Source: a virus. Taken from it: a stretch of DNA of 32,456 nt. The notes beneath the pieces are model-generated. The model saw only the letters and a list, made by a program, of their open reading frames with translations. It was not told the origin of the DNA and did not search any database. Positions within the stretch are counted from its first letter, which is position 1; each line of letters starts with the position of its first letter. This document shows positions 1-5,544 of the stretch, in pieces. The translations under genes were made by a program, and so were the position numbers. The stretch is taken from positions 1 through 32,456 of IMG/VR virus record IMGVR_UViG_3300028563_000056. One strand, 5' to 3'.

Positions 1-352
1 CCAACATCGGCGTGTTCGCTTCGGAGAGCCAGTCGGCGGCGAGCCACGCGGCGCGGCCAGCGAGCTCGAGCGAGTAGCTGTCCCAGTTCTCCATCCCGCA
101 CGCCCACGCCACGTGCTCCGGCTCGACGCAGCACACGGTGGACGACTGATCAATGCAGACGTGGGCCGAAGCCTGCGGAGCGATGCGCGGGTTGGCGAAC
201 CACTTCGCGACGCCCATGGCGGTACCGGGCTTGTCGGGCGCCTCCATCGAATGGCACTCGAGGATGCTCACGAAGCGCGGCCGCAGCGGGCTGACGTAGG
301 TCCAGTGTGCCGCCTGGACGAACGGAAGCTCGGGAGCGAAGGGATGGGTCAC
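1..352 (-). CDS. N-acetylmuramoyl-L-alanine amidase (endolysin), 3' end outside window
   Basis: Partial gene reading off the left edge, with 117 codons visible. The translation shows an amidase_2-like layout: strand ILECHS with a candidate first zinc ligand His34, then ASAHVCID (the usual S-x-H-x-x-I-D strand), CVEPEHVAWACG, and N-x-x-S-Y-S-L-E-L, which matches the family's N-x-x-S-I-G-I-E block. This class cleaves the bond between MurNAc and the peptide stem of peptidoglycan during lysis. The start is GTG at 352, overlapping the upstream stop as GTGA. In the block where family members usually read A-W-H-A-G, this protein reads AWACG, so Cys replaces that His. The remaining zinc ligands would lie beyond the edge. 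Position at the end of a lysis cassette supports an endolysin. Confidence 0.85.
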   Translation of the reverse strand, partial: MTHPFAPELPFVQAAHWTYVSPLRPRFVSILECHSMEAPDKPGTAMGVAKWFANPRIAPQASAHVCIDQSSTVCCVEPEHVAWACGMENWDSYSLELAGRAAWLAADWLSEANTPML

Positions 353-585
353 TCGGTGCTCGGCTTCGTCTCTGCGGCGGCGATGGCAGCGAGAACGTCG
401 TCGAGATGCAGGCATTCCTTCAGGTTGGGACACGGGTTGGTTGGGGAGACCGGAGCGATTCGACCATTGCAGAAATCGTTGCCCGGAATCGCGTCGTAAA
501 GAATGCCGATGACCGGCGGTCCGTACGACGGGATCAGAACGACCTTGTCCCCAATCTTTGCCTCACGACCATTCTTGTAATGCAT
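349..585 (-). CDS. Small conserved-looking phage protein, unknown function
   Basis: A 78-residue soluble protein. It starts at ATG 585 with AAGGAG seven bases upstream, one of the clearest ribosome sites in the window. The N-terminal part (Y-K-N-G-R-E-A, then G-D-K-V-V-L-I-P) suggests a small beta-barrel or SH3-like fold, followed by a Gly/Pro/Asn-rich middle with two Cys and an acidic helical tail. It resembles short proteins often seen in phage genomes, but I know no function for them. It is coupled to the amidase by a 4-base overlap, so it is expressed with the lysis genes. Confidence 0.8.
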   Translation of the reverse strand: MHYKNGREAKIGDKVVLIPSYGPPVIGILYDAIPGNDFCNGRIAPVSPTNPCPNLKECLHLDDVLAAIAAAETKPSTE

Positions 586-603
586 TTGTTTTCTCCTTCT
601 GAA

Positions 604-675
604 TCACCATAGGAACACCACCGCCACCGCGAGGACCGCGAGCAGGCAAAGGCTGTCCCAAATCCAACCCCTCAC
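604..675 (-). CDS. 23-residue single-span membrane microprotein
   Basis: A GTG start at 675 overlaps the stop of the upstream two-span membrane protein as GTGA and opens a 23-codon frame. After a short head (V-R-G-W-I-W-D) the rest is a continuous hydrophobic stretch of Leu, Ala, Val, Cys and Phe ending in Trp, enough for one membrane span. Placement between a holin candidate and the amidase suggests a lysis accessory or holin modulator; that role is inference. Very short frames can occur by chance, but the same GTGA coupling recurs throughout this genome. Confidence 0.5.
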   Translation of the reverse strand: MRGWIWDSLCLLAVLAVAVVFLW

Positions 676-863
676 CGGTGCCGTCCGATCGTCAGCGTCG
701 AGAACCCGAAGCCGAAGAACAGGTCGAGCAGCCAGAGCACGACCGCGACGATGACCACGACGCGGATGAGCTTCATGATGGTGGCGTCGAGCGGAAGCTG
801 TCCGACACCCCACAGGAGGACGCCCACGACGGCGAGAATGACGATGACTTCGATTATTGGCAT
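672..863 (-). CDS. Two-span small membrane protein, holin candidate
   Basis: A 63-residue protein starting at ATG 863 with a strong AAGGAG site five bases upstream. There are two hydrophobic segments, about residues 4-20 and 32-52, separated by a short polar turn containing a Lys, with a basic tail (G-R-H-R). It resembles a family of roughly 60-residue two-span membrane proteins that I recall under the label Thivi_2564; this is from memory, not a search. Size, topology and location in front of the amidase fit a class II-type holin, which would permeabilise the inner membrane. The next gene is coupled by GTGA. Confidence 0.75.
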   Translation of the reverse strand: MPIIEVIVILAVVGVLLWGVGQLPLDATIMKLIRVVVIVAVVLWLLDLFFGFGFSTLTIGRHR

Positions 864-873
864 GACTGCTCCT

Positions 874-1569
874 TCACGGCTTCACCCGAATCGTGCGCCG
901 TCCCGTCCGTGATTGCCGTCGTGACTTGCGACGCGCCTTCCGCTCGCCCATGTCTTGCCACGAAAGGGCGTACTGCTGCGTCGCCGAGCCCTTCGAGTCG
1001 ATCTCGATGCAGTACCCTCCACGGGTCATCGCCGGAGCTGCCTTGCCGCCAAGCTTCCCCATGTAGTCCGTCGGCGAGCCGTCCGACTGGTCCTGGAAAT
1101 ACGCCGGCAAGAGGAAGTTCGACACCTTCACGTCCGCCCCGTTCATGGCGATGAGGTAGTAGTCCTCCTCCACCGCGTCGCAGAGCTCGAGAGCCCTGAA
1201 GTTCCCGTCTGGAGTCTGGTGCCAGATCGTGCACGACGGATCGATGAACATCTCCCCCAGCTCGTGGCTCAAAGTGACCGAGACGGTCTCCCCGTCGGCG
1301 AGAGTCGTCTTGGCGAAGACGAAGCCCCTCGGTCGGCCCTTGGGGTCGTTGTCATGGTAGCCAAGGGCCCCCGGCTGGTCGGCGTCGTCCATGACGTACA
1401 TCTCGAGAGCCCCATCGGTGACGGGCTCTCCGGAGAACTCGACCGTCGGCGACTGACGCTCCCAGGCTACCGCGACGTGCTCGCAGAGCTGCTGAGCGCA
1501 CGCGCGGGTCCACAACGCAACCTGCTCGTCGGTGACCACAGTGGACTTGTTGACGACGGCAATCTTCAC
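874..1569 (-). CDS. HELGE-motif protein, putative zincin-like metalloprotein
   Basis: A 231-residue protein starting at GTG 1569, GTGA-coupled to the upstream membrane protein. Residues 101-111 read S-H-E-L-G-E-M-F-I-D-P, an H-E-x-x-E arrangement with a downstream Asp that looks like a divergent zincin site (H102, E103, E106, D110). It is followed by an acidic Cys-containing block (L-E-L-C-D near 130) and V-S-N-F-L-L-P-A-Y-F near 150. I recall bacterial and phage hypothetical proteins with this same order of blocks, but not a proven activity. The last 22 residues are strongly basic. In a lysis cassette it could be a peptidase acting on the envelope, or an unrelated virion protein; neither is shown. 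Confidence 0.75.
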   Translation of the reverse strand: MKIAVVNKSTVVTDEQVALWTRACAQQLCEHVAVAWERQSPTVEFSGEPVTDGALEMYVMDDADQPGALGYHDNDPKGRPRGFVFAKTTLADGETVSVTLSHELGEMFIDPSCTIWHQTPDGNFRALELCDAVEEDYYLIAMNGADVKVSNFLLPAYFQDQSDGSPTDYMGKLGGKAAPAMTRGGYCIEIDSKGSATQQYALSWQDMGERKARRKSRRQSRTGRRTIRVKP

Positions 1570-2081
1570 GGATGCCCCCCGTCTCCGGGAAGGAACTCCG
1601 CGTGCATCTCCAGAAGCCGCGCCTTGACCGCCGTGGTCCCGCGCGCCGCACAGAGAAGGTCGAGGTCGTGGACGATGTCTGTCAGGTCGACCCCGCGGGT
1701 CTGGGCGTAGGCCGTCAGGAAGGTAGCGTCCCCGTTCTCGAGCGCCGTGCACGCTGCTTGCGTGTCCGCCTCGGCCGTGGGGCTAGAGAAATGGAGGAAC
1801 GATGAGCAGGCGAAGAGCATGAGTGCCGCGAGGATGAGCAGCACGTTCACCGGGGGCTTGCCCTTCGGCGTGGCGCGTGGCCCGACGCCGAGCAGCCCGC
1901 CGACTTCGGCGAGCAGGTTCACGAAATCCACGGTGATGGTGTTCACGATGTTCGCGAAGCGCGTTCCAGGGAACACCTTCGATGCGAACTGGTTGAACGC
2001 CGTTCCGAGCGCGCCGAGCGCGAGCAGGAATGGCCAGTACGTCGTGAGTAGCGTGAGAAATGTCGTGACGAATGCGGGCAT
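1566..2081 (-). CDS. Two-span membrane protein, holin-like
   Basis: A 171-residue protein. It starts at ATG 2081, preceded by GAGGAG about ten bases upstream. Hydrophobic segments lie at about 8-28 and 79-97 with a basic linker (T-P-K-G-K) before the second. The second span ends L-M-L-F-A-C, which resembles a lipobox but sits deep in the chain, so it is probably part of the span rather than a processing site. The C-terminal 70 residues are soluble and helical. As first gene of the lysis segment it could be a holin or a spanin-like anchor; the topology is visible, the role is inferred. Confidence 0.7.
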   Translation of the reverse strand: MPAFVTTFLTLLTTYWPFLLALGALGTAFNQFASKVFPGTRFANIVNTITVDFVNLLAEVGGLLGVGPRATPKGKPPVNVLLILAALMLFACSSFLHFSSPTAEADTQAACTALENGDATFLTAYAQTRGVDLTDIVHDLDLLCAARGTTAVKARLLEMHAEFLPGDGGHP

Positions 2082-2099
2082 GGTCGAATTCTCCTCGAG

Positions 2100-4118
2100 T
2101 CAGGGAATGGTTGCAAGGATTCCGGTCGCCAGATCGAAGGCCATCTGTACGAAACCGGCGCTACTGTAATGCGTCAGTTGGCTCGTGATGAGCGCGTAAG
2201 CGTCAGAGCTGTACTCGTGGCAATTCGTCGTCGCGGCGACCGCTGCGGCCTGCTGAGCCTGCATGGCGGCTAGCGTCGCCGGGCCGCCCGCGCCACCGAT
2301 ATCGTGCAGCCGAATGACATGGATTTGGCAGGCAGTGCCCACGCCGAGCAGCGAGCGCAACGCGGCGAAGTTCGCTTCCAGATTGGAAGCGTAGCCGGTG
2401 ACCTGCGAGTCGGTTGACGTGAGGGCGAGCTCGTTCTCTCCCTGGATCCAGATGTAGTGATACCGGAACGTGCAGCCAGGAAATTGCGCCTGAAGGAGCG
2501 GGAGCACCGTCCCCCAGTCGGCCACGAGCGTCGTCCAGCCGCTCGCGGACGGGGGCAACCACGTGCCCTGCAACGACGTGCCCCCTTGGGCGACCTTGAA
2601 GAAAAACGGAGTGAGTCCGAGGTTGGCCAAGATGGCCATCAGCCGTAGTTCGACGCCGTGTTCCGGGGGCGGCGATGTGATGCCGGTGTGCGTCCCGAGC
2701 GCGGTGAGCACGCTCGGCGTGGTGAAGCCAATGTCGTGCGGCCAGTGGAGTAGACCCGCGGGGAAGTCTGGAGGCGTGAACGCGATGCCGGACATGTTCG
2801 ACTGTCCGCTGCCGACGATGACATCCACGATCGTCGGGTCGATGACTGGCTGTCGGAACGACTGCGCGATGGCCACGCGGGTCGGCCCGGTCAGGTACCT
2901 GTAGACGGTCGTGCGTTCCGCGGCAGTGAGCTCGCGATTGTAGATGAGCAGCTCACCTAGGTAGCCGTCGTAAAACGAGTCTGGGTTGTTGTCGGCGTTG
3001 ACGAACAGTGCGAACCTATTCGTAGTGGTCGTGCCAGGGGCGTCAGCGCCGAGACTCGGATCGGCCACGATATTGTCGATGTGGATCGACTCATGCGATC
3101 CGTCGCCATGAAACATGAACACGTGCGGCAGCGCATCTGAAGACTGGCTTGACGTGTGCGCCACCGTCGTTGGCGCGTCGCTGATGGTTCGGCTCGTCCA
3201 GAAGCCGGTTCCGCTGTTGATGCCCCAGTTTTTGGAGCTCTTGCCAGCGACCGCAGAATTGGCCGTGCTACAAATGGCCATGTAGGTGGTCGTTGAGACG
3301 GCTTGCATGACGTAGATGAGCGTGTATGCCTGCCCTGGCTTCGTGGCCGCGACTACGGCAGCCTCGGCCGTCGAGATCCAGGCCGCCGTCCCGTCTCCTT
3401 TCCAGGCCGGATAGAGGCTATTGATTCCCGTCGCGCTGAAGGTCGGGCGCGTTCCGGTCTGTCGCCATACGACGCCGCTCGCCTTGTTCGTGATGGCATC
3501 GACATTGCCTCCCGATACGCTCATCGCGGTAGCATCGAACGGGTCGAGCCATGCAACGAGACCGCTGATAGCGGCGAGCGCGGCGGGGACTTGTGGGACG
3601 ACCACGGCGGAGTGCTGGAAGCCCAGTAGCGCCTTCCCGTTTGACGTGCCCGCGTCCGCGATGTCCGTCTGGATCGCGATGTTGCACAGGTCGCCCTGGT
3701 TCACTGACGCGAAATGCGTCGAGTCGGAAAGGATGAGTCCTGTCGTGTTTTTGTTCCCCGTGCCAGTGATGAACGTGGACACGCCGTTGATTTGCGCTGT
3801 CGCCGTCATCGTGTTCGCCGTGGCGAAGGCTACGGGTAGATTGACGACCAGCATTCCGATGCGCCCCGGCGCGATCGTCGGTAGCTCGGCCGAGACGAGC
3901 GTCGAGCTGAGCGCCGCCGAATTGCTTGGCAGCGGAAACCGCACGGCCGTCGTGTTGCCGTTGCTTGTCCACCCCATCTCGAGAAACGAAGCAAACGGAA
4001 GCTGCTCGAACGTGCACGACTCGCCCGCTGCCGCGCCAGCGGTGGCGTTCTTGATTTTGCCACCACTCGTCAGTACGAGGTCGTTCGTGACGACGGTGGC
4101 CGTGCTATCGGTGCTCAT
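2100..4118 (-). CDS. Tail-associated protein with lectin-like domain and SASA/GDSL esterase
   Basis: A 672-residue three-part protein. Residues 1-170 are a beta-rich domain clearly related to the 172-residue protein encoded at 4528-5046. Residues about 180-415 look like a LamG/concanavalin-type jelly roll, ending in Y-D-G-Y-L-G-E-L-L-I-Y-N-R-E-L-T. Residues about 428-672 form a sialate O-acetylesterase-type hydrolase: G-S-G-Q-S-N-M (nucleophile Ser440), W-I-Q-G-E-N-E (559-563) and L-T-H-Y-S-S-A-G (His650). Three residues before His650, where the family usually has Asp, there is Gln647. Likely role: virion-mounted removal of acetyl groups from host surface glycan. The start is ATG 4118 in a TGATG overlap. 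It precedes the lysis genes. Confidence 0.85.
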   Translation of the reverse strand: MSTDSTATVVTNDLVLTSGGKIKNATAGAAAGESCTFEQLPFASFLEMGWTSNGNTTAVRFPLPSNSAALSSTLVSAELPTIAPGRIGMLVVNLPVAFATANTMTATAQINGVSTFITGTGNKNTTGLILSDSTHFASVNQGDLCNIAIQTDIADAGTSNGKALLGFQHSAVVVPQVPAALAAISGLVAWLDPFDATAMSVSGGNVDAITNKASGVVWRQTGTRPTFSATGINSLYPAWKGDGTAAWISTAEAAVVAATKPGQAYTLIYVMQAVSTTTYMAICSTANSAVAGKSSKNWGINSGTGFWTSRTISDAPTTVAHTSSQSSDALPHVFMFHGDGSHESIHIDNIVADPSLGADAPGTTTTNRFALFVNADNNPDSFYDGYLGELLIYNRELTAAERTTVYRYLTGPTRVAIAQSFRQPVIDPTIVDVIVGSGQSNMSGIAFTPPDFPAGLLHWPHDIGFTTPSVLTALGTHTGITSPPPEHGVELRLMAILANLGLTPFFFKVAQGGTSLQGTWLPPSASGWTTLVADWGTVLPLLQAQFPGCTFRYHYIWIQGENELALTSTDSQVTGYASNLEANFAALRSLLGVGTACQIHVIRLHDIGGAGGPATLAAMQAQQAAAVAATTNCHEYSSDAYALITSQLTHYSSAGFVQMAFDLATGILATIP

Positions 4119-4531
4119 CAGAGTCCCAGGTTCGCGCGCGCTCGCTTATGGGCGTGTTCCGGGTGCCCGTCGGGGTATCCGCGCACGTCGGCCCTCACGG
4201 CGTCCGGGAGGTCATGGCGCGTCTTGGCCTTGTCGATGCCGGCGCTAATTTTGGCGACTTGGTCAGCCTTGATCTGGCCCTTGTCCATCAGCTCGTCCAT
4301 CACGTCGTAGGCCTGCTGGCGTTTCTCCGGCGAAAGCGGCGGAGTTGCAAACGTCCCCGACGGCAGATCGTGAACGTCACCCCACCGCACCGGGGCGTGC
4401 TTGTCCGGGTCATACGGGACGAAGTTGTGCGACGGGTGACCCTGGGCGATGACGGCGTTTGCGTGGTCCTCATCTTCGTAGACGAGATTCGCGACGATGC
4501 CGTGGAACGTCTGTAGGTAGTGCTTTTTCAT
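4118..4531 (-). CDS. Unknown protein between tail-associated genes
   Basis: A 137-residue soluble protein starting at ATG 4531, ATGA-coupled to the upstream gene. The N-terminal half has scattered aromatic residues. The C-terminal half is helical and charged (S-P-E-K-R-Q-Q-A-Y-D-V-M-D-E-L-M) and ends in a His/Arg-rich tail. There is no motif I recognise. It sits between two proteins sharing a common beta domain, so a chaperone or assembly helper for those appendage proteins is possible; that is only inference from position. Confidence 0.7.
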   Translation of the reverse strand: MKKHYLQTFHGIVANLVYEDEDHANAVIAQGHPSHNFVPYDPDKHAPVRWGDVHDLPSGTFATPPLSPEKRQQAYDVMDELMDKGQIKADQVAKISAGIDKAKTRHDLPDAVRADVRGYPDGHPEHAHKRARANLGL

Positions 4532-5046
4532 GTGTTCTGCTTGAACCCTATCGCAACCTTGCCGTTTGATGTCCCAGAGTCCGAGATGTTGAACGTGAGC
4601 CCGATCGAGACGAGGTCGCCCTGGGCCACGCTCGGGAAATGGGCACTGTCACTCGCCACGAGCCCCGTAGTCCCGCTCGTCGCGGTGCCGGTTGGTGTCG
4701 CGTTCACTCCGTTGATGCGCGCCACGACGACGCATGATGCCGCGGTCGCGAAGGCAGTTGGCATGTTGCAGACGAGAAATCCGATCTTTCCCGCCGCCAA
4801 GCATGGGAGCTGACACGTCGTCTCGGTCGCGCTGAGCGCAGCGGAGTTGTTCGGTCCGGGGAATCGCTGAGAGCCGCTCGCGCCGTTCGTCGTCCAACCC
4901 TGTTGGATGATCGGCGAATAGGGAAGCTGGTCGTAGGTCATGACCTCGCCCGTAGCCGCGCCGGGCGTCACTGATTTGCATTTCCCACCAGTCGCCAGAA
5001 CGAGGTCGTTCACGACGATGGCGGCCGTGCTGCTGACGATGGCCAT
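4528..5046 (-). CDS. Stand-alone copy of the appendage N-terminal beta domain
   Basis: A 172-residue protein, start ATG 5046 in a TAATG overlap. It aligns along nearly its whole length with residues 1-170 of the esterase protein: both have V-x-N-D-L-V-L-x-x-G-G-K, Q-L-P-[YF], G-W-T-[TS]-N-G, N-S-A-A-L-S, a strand with [GR]-I-G-[FM]-L-V, I-N-G-V, T-T-G-L, and D-[SA]-G-T-S-N-G-K. The family looks all-beta and structural. A single-domain version next to the multidomain one suggests the domain forms a virion attachment or oligomer interface. Which virion part carries it is not known. Confidence 0.8.
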   Translation of the reverse strand: MAIVSSTAAIVVNDLVLATGGKCKSVTPGAATGEVMTYDQLPYSPIIQQGWTTNGASGSQRFPGPNNSAALSATETTCQLPCLAAGKIGFLVCNMPTAFATAASCVVVARINGVNATPTGTATSGTTGLVASDSAHFPSVAQGDLVSIGLTFNISDSGTSNGKVAIGFKQNT

Positions 5047-5234
5047 TACGGTGCTACCTGCACGGCATTGTTGCCGTTGTTGACCTGAATGAGATTGGTC
5101 ACACTATCGACTTGGATCTTGGTGCCGGTGGGCGGAGGTCCTGAGCCCGCGGCACCTTTGCCCATCAATGGTACTGGCAGGTACCCGTAGCCGTAGCCAT
5201 ACCGCATCTCCTTCGGCTCGTCGGGTTTCTTCAC
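5046..5234 (-). CDS. Small Gly/Tyr- and Pro-rich protein
   Basis: A 62-residue protein starting at GTG 5234, GTGA-coupled to the preceding gene. Notable features are an alternating Y-G-Y-G-Y-G-Y stretch near residue 12, a Gly/Pro linker in the middle and a short beta-like C-terminal segment rich in Val, Gln and Asn. It has no recognised family. It lies in the tail-appendage run, so a small virion component is the simplest reading. Confidence 0.65.
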   Translation of the reverse strand: MKKPDEPKEMRYGYGYGYLPVPLMGKGAAGSGPPPTGTKIQVDSVTNLIQVNNGNNAVQVAP

Positions 5235-5536
5235 CAGATCACCAAAAGCCCACCGATGTCCGTGGTCGTGTGCTGGATACTATTTCCCGCCGGGAGCGTA
5301 GCGCCAACCAGATTCGTCACGTCCAGGGCCACCGAATTACCGAAGTGATCCTTGTAGGTGAGCGTCTTGGTTCCGCTGCCCGCCGAGGTGATAATCCAGT
5401 GGCGGGGAGGCCTTCCGGCCATTCCGCCCAGGATGGCGATACTGTCCGCCTTCAAGTCGATGTCCGAACCGAAGCTCGTGTAGAACTTCTGGGCACACTG
5501 TGCGCCGATGTAGTCAATTCCTGCTGAGAGGTCCAT
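5231..5536 (-). CDS. Small beta-rich protein, probable tail-associated component
   Basis: A 101-residue protein starting at ATG 5536 with TAAGGAC seven bases upstream; the gap to the upstream gene is nine bases. The sequence is beta-like: an N-terminal D-Y-I-G-A-Q-C stretch followed by strands such as H-W-I-I-T-S-A-G-S-G-T-K-T-L-T-Y-K and a Gly-rich end. It resembles small repeating virion proteins in general character but I recognise no family. It sits first in the run of appendage genes, directly after the largest ejection protein. Confidence 0.7.
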   Translation of the reverse strand: MDLSAGIDYIGAQCAQKFYTSFGSDIDLKADSIAILGGMAGRPPRHWIITSAGSGTKTLTYKDHFGNSVALDVTNLVGATLPAGNSIQHTTTDIGGLLVIW

Positions 5537-5544
5537 GGGAGTCC

